This document shows, in pieces, positions 1 to 8,280 of a stretch of 64,000 nucleotides of DNA. The notes beneath the pieces were generated by a model. The model worked only from the letters and a program-made list of their open reading frames with translations, did not search any database and had not been told where the DNA came from. Each line of letters starts with the position of its first letter. Position 1 is the stretch's first letter. Position numbers and translations under genes: made by a program. Source of the DNA: Chryseobacterium sp. JV274 (GTDB lineage: Bacteria; Bacteroidota; Bacteroidia; Flavobacteriales; Weeksellaceae); NCBI RefSeq assembly GCF_903969135.1, contig NZ_LR824569.1, positions 1,426,001 to 1,490,000 of the forward strand. Reading direction: 5' to 3'.

Positions 1-459
1 TCCCGCACGCACCGTCAGCTTTTCTTTGTCATTTTTCAGGATATCTACATCAATGAAGAGATTCTGGATATTCAAATGGTCTTCATCAATTGGCCTTGGT
101 CCGTTCTTTCTTCCGTTTTCCCAGGCACTTCTCACCTGTCCGAAAATTCTTACCCGCGAGCCCAGATGCAAATCAGCGTGTATATTATATCTCTGAATCA
201 GAAAGGGATTGCTTCCAATTCCTGATCTTCCCCAATCTTCATTATTAAAATCCACAAATTCCAGTCTTGCTTCTCCTCCCAATGACAGATAGTTGTTGTT
301 TTCTGTAACCGGGATATATTTTATGGAGTTATAAAAAGTTTTTGCAGAGTCTTTATATGCAGCATAATCTTCATCAAACCTCATCAGCTTAAACTGAGCA
401 GAAAGCTGAGTGGGAATAAAAATCTGCAGAAAGAGTACAATAGCAACCAGTTTTTTCAT
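1..459 (-). CDS. Alginate-export-family outer-membrane porin (partial, C-terminus off window)
   Basis: The reading frame starts at 459 on the minus strand and runs off the left edge, so only about 153 N-terminal residues are visible. It begins with a signal peptide (MKKLVAIVLFLQIF..., cleavage near LSAQ). The following stretch, with SLGGEARLEF, NPFLIQRYNIHADLHLGSRV and then a QVRSAWENG strand, reads like the start of the AlgE-type alginate_exp barrel. Such proteins are anion-selective outer-membrane channels; in many flavobacteria they have no link to alginate. The start lies 2 bp beyond the stop of the DoxX gene, so it is the last visible gene of the pirin-to-DoxX operon. The substrate cannot be told from the sequence. 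Confidence 0.75.
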   Translation of the reverse strand, partial: MKKLVAIVLFLQIFIPTQLSAQFKLMRFDEDYAAYKDSAKTFYNSIKYIPVTENNNYLSLGGEARLEFVDFNNEDWGRSGIGSNPFLIQRYNIHADLHLGSRVRIFGQVRSAWENGRKNGPRPIDEDHLNIQNLFIDVDILKNDKEKLTVRAG

Positions 460-461
460 GA

Positions 462-887
462 TTATTTCTTTGTTAAAAAATTATCAACTGAGTATTTTCC
501 AGATCCCATAAACAGTAAAAACAGATAACATAAGCTGTACATAAAGGGGGTATCTTTCACTAATAATGCGTCATTCCAATGAAGGATAAAGTAACCTGTA
601 AGGGTCACCGCCAAGATGGGCAATACTGCAATTCTTGTGAGAAACCCAAAGATGACAAACACCGGAAACACCAGATTGGCGGCATCAGCAAAAAGACTGT
701 TGAATGCTTCCGGAAGGTGTAGTGGATTTGGAACCTGCTCTGCTTCTGAAACGCCTACCCCTAATTTTTTTAATCCGTGGGCTACGATTAATTCTACAGA
801 AAGTAAGATCCTGAAAACCAACAGTGCAGTATCTGTTAATTTTCCTGCCGGATTGGTATTGGTGATAATATGGATTAACTTTTTCAT
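462..887 (-). CDS. DoxX family inner-membrane protein
   Basis: A 141-residue protein with four hydrophobic segments and the small DoxX fold (FRILLSVELIVAHGLKKLG, then VFPVFVIFGFLTRIAVLPIL and a C-terminal pair of helices). DoxX proteins are membrane proteins linked to redox and thiol/quinone stress; Bacillus MhqP is a member. It follows the amidohydrolase gene after about 200 bp and abuts the porin gene, all in one direction. The context of pirin, isochorismatase-fold and ring-cleaving dioxygenase genes supports a role in electrophile or quinone tolerance, but this is inference. The family call is firm; the molecular activity is unknown. Confidence 0.85.
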   Translation of the reverse strand: MKKLIHIITNTNPAGKLTDTALLVFRILLSVELIVAHGLKKLGVGVSEAEQVPNPLHLPEAFNSLFADAANLVFPVFVIFGFLTRIAVLPILAVTLTGYFILHWNDALLVKDTPFMYSLCYLFLLFMGSGKYSVDNFLTKK

Positions 888-1003
888 GATTTAAATAGAA
901 TTTTTAAGAATGAAATTGAGGGGATTTTGTTTAACCGCAGATGACACAGATGATTGTGCTTACTTTGATGTTGTGGCAGGTTTTGCGTGTAAGACCACCC
1001 CGT

Positions 1004-1024
1004 CAAAAATTCAAAGAATTTTTG
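1004..1024. repeat. Small perfect inverted repeat in intergenic gap
   Basis: A 9-bp arm CAAAAATTC at 1004-1012 is mirrored at 1016-1024 around a 3-base loop. It sits between amidohydrolase and DoxX and is followed by a CCACCCTCC...GGGG stretch. It resembles the short dispersed hairpins common between flavobacterial genes and could act as a weak transcript-processing or termination hairpin. Confidence 0.4.
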
Positions 1025-1092
1025 CCACCCTCCAGAGAAGGGGAATTTTTACCCTCTTCAGTTGAAATACTTGTAGCTTTTGTGGTTTAAAA

Positions 1093-2865
1093 CTATTTTG
1101 TTTGATAACCTCCGTAATATTTTACAGGTGACCAGTCCGGAATGACCGGAAGAGATACCGGAGCGGCAGTTTTATAAGTTTCGTCTCCGTAAACTACTTT
1201 TCCGTCTACAATCGTCAGTTTGGAAGTAATATTTTTAATGTCTTCATCATTGACCGTGAAATAATCTTTGTCTAAAATGGTAAGGTCTGCAAAATATCCC
1301 TTTTGTATTTTTCCTTTCTGATAGTCTTTTATTAATTCATATCCGCCATAGGTAGAAAGGGATAAGGCTGTCTTTCTATCCAGGGTATTTTCTTTACCCA
1401 TTACCTGGTTTCCACCGATTGTTTTTCCTGTAGTAATCCAGTACAAAGCAACCCATGGATTGTAGCTTGCTACTCTGGTTCCATCCGTTCCCAATCCTAC
1501 AGGAATTCCCATTTCAAGCATTTTTTTCACCGGAGGAGAAGCTAAAGCAGGCTTTTTTCCGTATCTGTGGATGAAGCTTTCTCCCTGATAAGCCATTCTG
1601 TGCTGTATGGCAATTCCGCCACCCATTGCTTTAATTCTTTTCATATTGTCTTCAGTCACGGTTTCAGCATGATCAATAAACCAGACCAATCCGTTCAAAG
1701 GAGTTTCTTTATTCACTTCTTCAATGACATTCAAAAATCTTGTGATGCTTTCATTATAGGTCGCATGAATTCTAAAAGGCCATTTATTTTTTACCAGAAG
1801 GCTTACGACTTCTTTCATATTTTTTTCCATGGTTGCGGGAAGCTCCGGTCTTGGGAAAAGGAAGTTTTCAAAATCGGCTCCATCTGATACCAGGTTTTCC
1901 CCGCCTCCATTTACATGATAATCTATTTCGTTGAAATCATTGTGGCCATGGTCGTCAATCTCTACCATCCCTATCCATTTGGTATAATCTGCGAGTTCGG
2001 ATCCTTTTTTCTGAGCAAATAAATAGTAAGGTAAACGAACAGTAATTTTTCCTTCTTTGTTCAATTGGTCTGTCGTTCCGTAATCATCAGGGAAATTCTG
2101 AAATCCTCCTCCTGCATCCATTACAGCCGTTACCCCCAATCTGTTCAGCTCAGTCATGTATTGAAGGGTAGAATTTACTTTTTCTTCTTCTTTCAGCTCC
2201 GGCAATTTGGCTAATGTTGAATAAAGAATAAATGCATTGGGCTCTGCCACCAGTAAACCTGTAGGGTCTCCGTTGTTATCTTTCTCAATTAAACCTTGTG
2301 CAGGACTAGGAGTTTCTCCATTGATATTGAGTTCCTGTAATCCGGCTTTGTTCAACCATGCTTTCCCATAAAGGTACATGATGAAAGTGGGTACATTTCC
2401 TGTTGCTTCATTAATTTCAGCCAGTGTAGGAAGTCGTTTTTCTTCAAACTGATATTCATTCCAGCCTCCAATCACTCTTACCCATTGTCCTTTTGGGGTT
2501 CTCTGCGCCTGTTCTTTCAGCATTTCCAGCGCTCTTTTTAAGGATCTCACTCCATCCCAGCGAAGTTCAGTATTGTAAAATCTTCCTCCGCGAATCACAT
2601 GCAAATGGCTGTCAAACAATCCAGGGATTACTCTGTTTCCTCTGGCATCAATGACTTTTGTATTGCTGCTTTTTAATTTTAAAATCTGGGCATTCGTTCC
2701 GGTTTGTAAGATTTTATGGTCTTTTATAGCTACAGCCTGTACTTCAGGATTTTTATCATCCATTGTGGTGATCTTCCCATTGGTAATAATCATATCTGCT
2801 TTCTGAGCGTGCAGAATTCCTGTCCCTAAAACGGAGGAAAATATAAGTGTATTCAGTAATTTCAT
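1093..2865 (-). CDS. Exported amidohydrolase, YtcJ-like (amidohydrolase family 3)
   Basis: A 590-residue protein with a signal peptide (MKLLNTLIFSSVLGTGILHAQ), then the metal-dependent amidohydrolase fold. The HxH metal motif is seen in GLFDSHLHVIRGG near residues 84-96, and a late GLGTDGTRVASYNPW segment supplies the conserved Asp. The C-terminal ADLTILDKDYFTV and VVYGDETY region closes the small beta domain typical of YtcJ proteins. Family members hydrolyse amide or ester bonds of unknown natural substrates. It follows the isochorismatase-like gene by 58 bp (with a perfect hairpin in the gap), so they are probably co-transcribed. Periplasmic location is inferred from the signal peptide. Confidence 0.88.
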   Translation of the reverse strand: MKLLNTLIFSSVLGTGILHAQKADMIITNGKITTMDDKNPEVQAVAIKDHKILQTGTNAQILKLKSSNTKVIDARGNRVIPGLFDSHLHVIRGGRFYNTELRWDGVRSLKRALEMLKEQAQRTPKGQWVRVIGGWNEYQFEEKRLPTLAEINEATGNVPTFIMYLYGKAWLNKAGLQELNINGETPSPAQGLIEKDNNGDPTGLLVAEPNAFILYSTLAKLPELKEEEKVNSTLQYMTELNRLGVTAVMDAGGGFQNFPDDYGTTDQLNKEGKITVRLPYYLFAQKKGSELADYTKWIGMVEIDDHGHNDFNEIDYHVNGGGENLVSDGADFENFLFPRPELPATMEKNMKEVVSLLVKNKWPFRIHATYNESITRFLNVIEEVNKETPLNGLVWFIDHAETVTEDNMKRIKAMGGGIAIQHRMAYQGESFIHRYGKKPALASPPVKKMLEMGIPVGLGTDGTRVASYNPWVALYWITTGKTIGGNQVMGKENTLDRKTALSLSTYGGYELIKDYQKGKIQKGYFADLTILDKDYFTVNDEDIKNITSKLTIVDGKVVYGDETYKTAAPVSLPVIPDWSPVKYYGGYQTK

Positions 2866-2888
2866 TATTTCAATATTTAAGTTTGAAG

Positions 2889-2917
2889 GTTTCGGCAGGC
2901 TTTCAGCCTGCCGAAAC
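2889..2917. repeat. Perfect 13-bp stem hairpin, REP-like
   Basis: GTTTCGGCAGGCT at 2889-2901 pairs perfectly with 2905-2917 around the loop TTC. It lies in the 58-bp gap between the isochorismatase-like and amidohydrolase genes. No T-run follows on the minus strand, so it is more likely a REP-type repeat or an mRNA-stabilising hairpin than a terminator. Confidence 0.6.
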
Positions 2918-2923
2918 AGACCA

Positions 2924-3613
2924 TTAATGTTTTAACATTTCCTGAGCATACTGAATTCCAATACCGTAAGCTCCACCATATTTTTTCATCAAATCATTGA
3001 CTGGTTTGTAGGTTTCTTTTCTTGCCCAGTCTCTCTGAAGTTCCAATACATACTGAACAGAAGTAATAGGATGTGCTCCGGCCTGAACCATACGGGTGAT
3101 TGACTGATCATGAGCTTCTTTAGAAATATCCCCTGAAGCATCTGTTACCACATATACATCATATCCCTCGTCAATAGCTGATAATACTGGTCCTACGATA
3201 CATACACTTGTCCATAATCCTGCGAAAACCAGTTTCTTTTTATTTTTGCCTGTAATTGCTTTGTGAGCATTAAGATCTTCCCATGTATTCATTGTAGTTC
3301 TGTCTACATATCCGCTTGTTGCTTCAGGATATACTTCTGAAATTTCAGGGAAAACAGGTCCGCTGAATGATTTTTCTGCCACCGTTGTTACCACTGTTGG
3401 AACATTAAAAATCTTTGATCCTCCCGCTACAAGTGCCACATTGTTTCTTAATTCTTCCATACTGATACTTTTTGTTGCAAAAGCCATCTGCCCTTCATGG
3501 TCTATCAATACCACAGCATGATTAGTAGGATTTAATAATGATTTTCCAGGGTTTTGAGCGGATGCTGTTAATGATAATAAACCAGCTGCAAATGATAGGA
3601 TTAATTTTTTCAT
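2924..3613 (-). CDS. Exported isochorismatase-fold cysteine hydrolase
   Basis: A 229-residue protein with a signal peptide (MKKLILSFAAGLLSLTASAQ) and then the isochorismatase/YcaC-like fold. The catalytic Asp is seen in VVLIDHEG (D38) and the nucleophile Cys in LVFAGLWTSVCIVGP (C138); I could not assign the usual Lys with confidence. YcaC-like enzymes have poorly known amide substrates. The gene is 42 bp downstream of the pirin gene and upstream of the amidohydrolase gene, all minus strand. A secreted version of this normally cytoplasmic family is unusual and matches the exported pirin beside it. Confidence 0.85.
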   Translation of the reverse strand: MKKLILSFAAGLLSLTASAQNPGKSLLNPTNHAVVLIDHEGQMAFATKSISMEELRNNVALVAGGSKIFNVPTVVTTVAEKSFSGPVFPEISEVYPEATSGYVDRTTMNTWEDLNAHKAITGKNKKKLVFAGLWTSVCIVGPVLSAIDEGYDVYVVTDASGDISKEAHDQSITRMVQAGAHPITSVQYVLELQRDWARKETYKPVNDLMKKYGGAYGIGIQYAQEMLKH

Positions 3614-3655
3614 AATGATTTAATTTAAGGGTTGCTATTTCTGTTGAATTTTTAT

Positions 3656-4531
3656 TTATAGTGTCATTGGCACGTCAATCACAAGGATTTCTGTACCTTC
3701 TTTTAGTGCTTTAATATTGACATCCTGAATATCCCAGACTCCGAATCCATCACGTTCTTCCAAAGTCTCTCCGCCTATTTCTGCGCTTCCTTTAAGAATG
3801 AAAACATACATTCCGTTTCCTTTTTTTCTGATCTGATAAAGTGTTTCTGTATTCTGATCAAAAGTTCCCAGATGAAACCAGGCGTCCTGATGAATCCATA
3901 CTCCTTCGTCATCCGCATTGGGGGAAAGGATCTGTTGAAATTTATTGTGTCCTTTCGTTTTGTCTAAAGTGATCTGGTCATATCTTGGAGTGATATTTCT
4001 TTTTTTCGGGTAGATCCAGATCTGAAGAAATTTTACAAGCTTATCACTGTTTTTGTTGAACTCACTGTGCATGATTCCGGTTCCTGCACTCATCACCTGG
4101 ATATCTCCGCTTCTGATTACTGCTGTGTTCCCCATGCTGTCTTTATGTTCAAGATCACCATCCAAAGGAATACTGATGATCTCCATATTGTCGTGAGGAT
4201 GTGTTCCAAAACCTCTTCCTGCTTCCACTTTATCGTCATTCAGGACTCTCAGGACTCCGAAGTGCATTCTTTCAGGATTGTAATAATTGGCAAAACTGAA
4301 AGTGTGCTGGCTTAATAACCATCCGTGGTCTGCTTTTCCTCTTGAGTCTGCTCTGTGGATGATAGAGCTATCTTTTATTTTTGATTCTGTATTAGGAAGA
4401 TGATTGTATCCGATGGGTTCTAATGGTTCGATCTCATCAATCTCGTTTTTCATAGCATTTGCCAGAGAAGCTGATGCTACAAACATTCCTGTTCCGAGTA
4501 ATCCTTTTTTTAAAAAATCTTTTCTGTCCAT
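3656..4531 (-). CDS. Pirin family protein with N-terminal export-like leader
   Basis: A 291-residue bicupin. The N-terminal cupin carries the pirin metal ligands in GTHPHDNMEI and GIMHSEF; the C-terminal cupin is also present. Pirins bind iron, and some are quercetin dioxygenases. I place the start at 4531 (MDRKDFLKKGLLGTGMF...) because the upstream ATG at 4567 overlaps the likely -7 box TACATTTG (4565-4572). From 4531 the protein opens with a charged patch, hydrophobic stretch and ASLANA, resembling a Tat-style or lipobox-less export leader without a strict RR pair. It is the first gene of an operon running through isochorismatase, amidohydrolase, DoxX and porin. Confidence 0.88.
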   Translation of the reverse strand: MDRKDFLKKGLLGTGMFVASASLANAMKNEIDEIEPLEPIGYNHLPNTESKIKDSSIIHRADSRGKADHGWLLSQHTFSFANYYNPERMHFGVLRVLNDDKVEAGRGFGTHPHDNMEIISIPLDGDLEHKDSMGNTAVIRSGDIQVMSAGTGIMHSEFNKNSDKLVKFLQIWIYPKKRNITPRYDQITLDKTKGHNKFQQILSPNADDEGVWIHQDAWFHLGTFDQNTETLYQIRKKGNGMYVFILKGSAEIGGETLEERDGFGVWDIQDVNIKALKEGTEILVIDVPMTL

Positions 4532-4564
4532 ATCTACGTTGTTATTTGTTCGTTTTTGATATGA

Positions 4565-4572
4565 CAAATGTA
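4565..4572 (-). promoter_or_regulatory. Candidate -7 promoter box of the pirin operon
   Basis: On the minus strand this reads TACATTTG, matching the Bacteroidota TAnnTTTG consensus. It lies 20 bp downstream of the shared element at 4588-4613 and about 33 bp before the chosen pirin start. Confidence 0.55.
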
Positions 4573-4587
4573 GAGCGCTGAAAAACC

Positions 4588-4613
4588 CTGCACATTTAAC
4601 TAGTTTAATAAAT
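4588..4613 (-). promoter_or_regulatory. Shared 26-bp promoter element, copy 1 (pirin operon)
   Basis: Plus-strand positions 4593-4613 contain CATTTAACTAGTTTAATAAA plus one T and are identical to 10882-10902; the flank extends the match to 26 bp with one mismatch. In both places the element ends 20 bp before the -7 position. The core AACTAGTT is palindromic, which suggests a regulator or sigma-contact site at about -30 to -55. Confidence 0.6.
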
Positions 4614-4714
4614 GACTTTGCAGCAAAAAAAAATGCCGGATACTTGTGTAACCGGCAGTATGATGATATTTAAACTTTTGAGGCAGGTAAGAATATTTAA
4701 GAATAACTATGTTT

Positions 4715-4780
4715 AGATTCCTACGGAATGACAAATAATACGCTTTTTCTCTCCATACAGTTTGTCATTCCGTAGAATCT
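4715..4780. repeat. Dispersed inverted repeat, copy 1
   Basis: The left arm AGATTCCTACGGAATGACAA (4715-4734) is matched by an inverted right arm at 4761-4780 with one missing C. The spacer is about 25 bp. The same arms recur at 7527-7591, 9378-9445 and 15184-15250, always between genes. No transposase is present, so it is a REP- or MITE-like non-coding repeat that would form a long cruciform. Confidence 0.75.
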
Positions 4781-4850
4781 CACCGTTGTATTCATCAGTA
4801 TTTATTCTTGAATTGATAAAATAAAAGAGAGGGTTCTTAAAACCTAAAGG

Positions 4851-5435
4851 TTATTTCTCCTTTGAGGCAAGACGTTTTCTGATGGTACTTACAAATTCTT
4901 TTGAAACCCCAAGGTAGGAAGCAATATAATATTGTGCTACTCTTTGTGGGATTGAAGGATATACTTTAATAAATTCAAGGTATCTGTCTGAGGCAGTTTT
5001 GGAAATGGTATTGACCAATCGGCTTTGCAGTGTTGCCAGATTCCTCTGAACCAGCATTCTGAAAACTCTTTCAAATTTAGGGACTTCCTGCAGTAGTTTT
5101 TCTTTTGTTGCAGGATTCAGCATATAGATTTCCGAATCTTCCAGCGTTTCAATATACACTTTAGAAGGTTTCTGTTCCTGAAATGAGGCAATATCACTGA
5201 TCCACCAGTCTTCAATGGCAAACAGCAAAGTGACTTCAGATCCATTATCATCCAAACAATACATTCTAAGACATCCTTTGTGAATATAGCCTTCAAACTG
5301 ACAGATCTCTCCTTCTCTCAGCAAAACGGTTTTCTTTGGAAACGACTGGCAAGAGAGCAGATCTGTAAATATTTTTTCTTCTTCGGGGGTGATTGAGATA
5401 AATCGGGTAATATTTTTGATGATATTTTCAAACAT
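4851..5435 (-). CDS. Crp/Fnr family transcriptional regulator
   Basis: A 194-residue protein with a cyclic-nucleotide-binding-type jelly roll (residues about 20-115, LLREGEICQFEGYIHKGCLRM) and a degenerate C-terminal winged HTH (VAQYYIASYLGVSKEFVSTIRKRL). I choose MFENIIKN at 5435 because the upstream extension to 5483 overlaps the preceding gene and lacks family character. Its start is 10 bp after the stop of the small receiver-like gene. It lies directly upstream of the pirin operon in the same direction, so it is a natural candidate for its regulator. No Fe-S cysteine cluster is apparent, so it is not a classic Fnr. Confidence 0.88.
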   Translation of the reverse strand: MFENIIKNITRFISITPEEEKIFTDLLSCQSFPKKTVLLREGEICQFEGYIHKGCLRMYCLDDNGSEVTLLFAIEDWWISDIASFQEQKPSKVYIETLEDSEIYMLNPATKEKLLQEVPKFERVFRMLVQRNLATLQSRLVNTISKTASDRYLEFIKVYPSIPQRVAQYYIASYLGVSKEFVSTIRKRLASKEK

Positions 5436-5445
5436 AATGTCAGGT

Positions 5446-5757
5446 TTACCCCTGCAAATTAGGAAAAAGACTGTAAACTTCATTCTTTAAAAGTCCACTT
5501 CCTCCTCCGTAATGCTCAATCACTTTAACATCTTTATGTAAATCAGCGCAAAATATTTTAATGTCTTTTTCAAAATCTTCCTCAAGTCCTGAACTTAGAA
5601 GAACAATATCTACCGCATTATCTCTTATATATTCATAACAGAAATTTTCCTCACTTTGTATTTCGGCAGTCCAACCTTCATTATTTTCTATAATTCTTTT
5701 TAAAGTCTCGAGAATTTCCTGATTCTTTCCAATGACTAAAAAATGTAATGTTTTCAT
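5446..5757 (-). CDS. Small response-regulator-receiver-like protein
   Basis: A 103-residue protein with no recognised full domain. The pattern HFLVIGKNQEILETLKRII, then NAVDIVLLSSGLEEDFEKDI and KVIEHYGGGSGLL, resembles the beta-alpha repeats of a CheY receiver. In the usual position of the phosphorylated Asp it has a hydrophobic strand ending in SSG, so phosphorylation is doubtful. It is 10 bp upstream of the Crp/Fnr start and probably co-transcribed, so it may modulate that regulator. The function is unknown. Confidence 0.65.
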   Translation of the reverse strand: MKTLHFLVIGKNQEILETLKRIIENNEGWTAEIQSEENFCYEYIRDNAVDIVLLSSGLEEDFEKDIKIFCADLHKDVKVIEHYGGGSGLLKNEVYSLFPNLQG

Positions 5758-5816
5758 GTTTTAAGATTTAAAATTCAAGGTTCAGAGTTTAAAGTTTATA
5801 GCTGTTGATCTCACTT

Positions 5817-7427
5817 TTACAAGTGCTTATTCCCTGTAATCTTCAGTTCGTTCAGGTCCAATTGAGATTCTGCTTTTCTTATTTCGTCTTCGCTGAAGCG
5901 TTTTTCACGTTTCATTTGAAACAGTTCTTTTCTCTGCAGGGCAAATATATCCAGCATCACATTGTGATATTCTGCCATATCGTTTCGTCTGTTAGTACAC
6001 ATTTCCAAAGAGTTTAAATGATTCTGATGAAGTTTAATATCGGTTTCCAGAGCTTTTTTAAAATTCTCAAGCAGACTATTGCTGTTCACCAATTCATTAT
6101 ATTCTTTATCAAGTTTTTGGACAGCAAGCTTATCCAGTCTCATTTGAATCCCGGCCTGCTGTTCATGGGAAGGAAGAATAGGATCAATTTCCTGAATTTT
6201 TGTCAATTTGATCACCAAAGGCAGTGTCAATCCCTGAAACACCAATGTCACAAAAATGACCACAAATGTGATAAAAATGATCAGGTTTCTCATCGGAAAT
6301 TCGGCCTGACTGTTCATCATTACTGGTATTGACAAAGCTGTAGCCAAAGATACAACTCCTCTCATTCCTGCCCATCCTATAATTAAAGGATTTTTCCATC
6401 CCGGACTTGGATCACGGCGGGCTTTTTCACTCAGCCATCTTGGGATATGAGCCACAGGATAAATCCATAACAGACGTACTATAATAACGATCAAACTTAT
6501 AATTAAACCATATTTGATTCCTTCCATTAATGAAATTTCGCCCAATCCATTGATGATATCCGGAAGTTCAAGACCTATTAATACAAAGACTAAAGCATTC
6601 ATTACGAAAATCAGAGTATTCCAGACTCCTGTCATATTGATTCTTGTAGTTCCTGTTTTAAAAATTTCATGAGCACGGAAAGACATAAATAAACCTCCAC
6701 TCACTACAGCCATTACTCCCGAAAAATGAAAATGTTCTGCAGAAAGAAACAGAATATAAGGCGTAATTACGGTAATGGCAGCATCAATAGCGGGTGTAGT
6801 AGGTAAAAACCGGTGAATTGCATAAAAAATATGAGCTCCGGCAATTCCTATTACAATTCCCATTCCTGCTACCAGAAAAAACTGCCCTGTTGCTTCATGC
6901 ATTGAAAAAGCTCCTGTCATTACTGCGGCCAGCGCAAATCTGAAAACAATCAGTGAAGAGGCATCATTAATCAGGCTTTCTCCTTCCAGTATAGCAAGAG
7001 TGCGTTTTGGAACTTTTAATCCTTTTAAGACTGTAGTGGCAGCAACAGCATCCGGTGGTGAGACAATTCCTCCCAATAAAAATCCTAATGCCAGTGTAAA
7101 TCCGGGAATCAGCATCTGTGAAGTATAGGCAACTACCAGAGAGGTCAGAAATACAAGACCAAAAGCCAGCAGGCTGATGGGACGTTTCCATTTCCAGAAA
7201 TCATTCCATGAAGTATACCAGGCTGCTTCATACAAAAGAGGAGGTAAAAAAATTAAAAATATAATTTCGGGGTCCAGCTTTAAAACAGGAACTCCCGGAA
7301 TAAAACTAATTCCTAATCCGGCGAGCACCAGAAAGATAGGATAAGCAATTTTAATCCGTTGTGCCAGCATGACCAGCATCATGACGAGTAATAAAAGGCC
7401 TAATATTAAAAGTAGTTGTTCGTGCAT
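5817..7427 (-). CDS. CPA1-type Na+/H+ antiporter
   Basis: A 536-residue protein with about 12 transmembrane helices and a charged cytoplasmic tail of about 130 residues. Diagnostic CPA1 segments are GGIVSPPDAVAATTVLKG and GESLINDASSLIVF, the latter carrying the ND ion-binding pair. The start at 7427 (MHEQLLLILGLL) is preferred over an ATG at 7460 because the extra 11 residues come from an intergenic GGCTAAAGCC repeat. Such proteins exchange cytoplasmic Na+ or K+ for H+ in pH and salt balance. It stands alone, with repeats on its upstream side. Confidence 0.9.
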   Translation of the reverse strand: MHEQLLLILGLLLLVMMLVMLAQRIKIAYPIFLVLAGLGISFIPGVPVLKLDPEIIFLIFLPPLLYEAAWYTSWNDFWKWKRPISLLAFGLVFLTSLVVAYTSQMLIPGFTLALGFLLGGIVSPPDAVAATTVLKGLKVPKRTLAILEGESLINDASSLIVFRFALAAVMTGAFSMHEATGQFFLVAGMGIVIGIAGAHIFYAIHRFLPTTPAIDAAITVITPYILFLSAEHFHFSGVMAVVSGGLFMSFRAHEIFKTGTTRINMTGVWNTLIFVMNALVFVLIGLELPDIINGLGEISLMEGIKYGLIISLIVIIVRLLWIYPVAHIPRWLSEKARRDPSPGWKNPLIIGWAGMRGVVSLATALSIPVMMNSQAEFPMRNLIIFITFVVIFVTLVFQGLTLPLVIKLTKIQEIDPILPSHEQQAGIQMRLDKLAVQKLDKEYNELVNSNSLLENFKKALETDIKLHQNHLNSLEMCTNRRNDMAEYHNVMLDIFALQRKELFQMKREKRFSEDEIRKAESQLDLNELKITGNKHL

Positions 7428-7443
7428 TTTCTTTAGGTTATAA

Positions 7444-7509
7444 GTTTTGGCTAAAGCCAATAGAATATTTATTTTCTTAAGGCGGGCTAAAGTCCACCTC
7501 TATTGAATA
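7444..7509. repeat. Paired GGCTAAAGCC-type intergenic repeat
   Basis: Two related motifs, TTTTGGCTAAAGCCAATAG (from 7445) and GGCGGGCTAAAGTCCACC (from 7481), sit side by side, each able to form a short hairpin and each followed by an (T)AATAGA/TATTGAATA-type tail. Repeats of this type recur between genes in Chryseobacterium relatives (from memory, not checked here). Confidence 0.45.
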
Positions 7510-7526
7510 ATTAATGATGCTTGATA

Positions 7527-7591
7527 GATTCCTCCGGAATGACAAATATTACGCCTTATCTATCCATTCACTTTGTCATTCCGGAGGAATC
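7527..7591. repeat. Dispersed inverted repeat, copy 2 (perfect arms)
   Basis: GATTCCTCCGGAATGACAAA at 7527-7546 is perfectly inverted at 7572-7591, with a 25-bp spacer. Compared with copy 1, the arm carries a TCC change with a matching change in the other arm, so base pairing is preserved. This compensatory change suggests the folded form matters or that gene conversion acts. Confidence 0.8.
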
Positions 7592-7654
7592 GTAACTTTA
7601 CTTAAACACATTAAAGGTCTTTAAAAATTACGAATAATTTTAAAGTTAAAATAC

Positions 7655-8275
7655 TTATTTAAATAGTATCAAGTTAGCCAATTCAATTTCTTCCTCATTA
7701 ATAGAATGTCCAAAATTGGCATATACTTTTTCTGTCACCTCAGCATTCATTTCTCGTAAAATATTGGCTGTAGCATATACTCTTTCTACAGGAACATGAA
7801 AATCAGGGTTGCTGGTTCCCAGAAAAACAGGGGTTCCGGCGAAATCTCCTTTATAGTTTTCACGATTGATCTTATCTCCTATCACTCCACCAATAATGGC
7901 TGCTGCTCCACCGAACTTCTGAGCATTGCGGGCCAGAAATTCAAGGGTAAGGCAGGCTCCCTGAGAAAATCCGAAAAAGTATATATTTTCCGGTTTAATT
8001 CCTGCTTTTACGGCAGCTTTTACTGTTTCTTCAACCATTTCAAGGGCTGATGATAACCATGGTTCGTTTTGTTCTACCGGTGCTATAAATGAAAAAGGAT
8101 ACCAGGTATGATTCAAAGCCTGTGGGGCTAATAAAGCATAGTCTTTTACATTCAAATGTTGAGATAAACTCAGAATATCCTGAGCGCTTCCTCCACGTCC
8201 ATGAACCATAATCAAAGCTTTTTCTGCCTGGTTTAATGGAATTCCTGCTGTTTTTATATTTAAAATATGACTCAT
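7655..8275 (-). CDS. Alpha/beta hydrolase, phospholipase/carboxylesterase family (MhqD-like)
   Basis: A 206-residue serine hydrolase with the oxyanion-region LIMVHGRGGSAQD, nucleophile elbow GFSQGAC, an acid in TSNPDFHVP and the His in FGHSIN. Length and motifs fit the phospholipase/carboxylesterase family that includes Bacillus MhqD. It follows the dioxygenase gene at 8281 by about 5 bp and must be co-transcribed with it. In Bacillus, MhqE (dioxygenase) and MhqD are paired in the same way in the quinone-response regulon. The substrate is inferred only by that analogy. Confidence 0.88.
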   Translation of the reverse strand: MSHILNIKTAGIPLNQAEKALIMVHGRGGSAQDILSLSQHLNVKDYALLAPQALNHTWYPFSFIAPVEQNEPWLSSALEMVEETVKAAVKAGIKPENIYFFGFSQGACLTLEFLARNAQKFGGAAAIIGGVIGDKINRENYKGDFAGTPVFLGTSNPDFHVPVERVYATANILREMNAEVTEKVYANFGHSINEEEIELANLILFK

Positions 8276-8280
8276 TATTT

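Larger units (their letters stand above)
4532..4850. other. Intergenic region between Crp/Fnr gene and pirin operon
   Basis: This 319-bp gap holds the pirin promoter and shared 26-bp element at its left end and one copy of the 66-70-bp inverted repeat (4715-4780). No further ORF is convincing. Confidence 0.6.

Noticed and set aside
616..894. Plus-strand ORF opposite DoxX
   Set aside because: Frame shadow of the DoxX gene with no family match or own signal.
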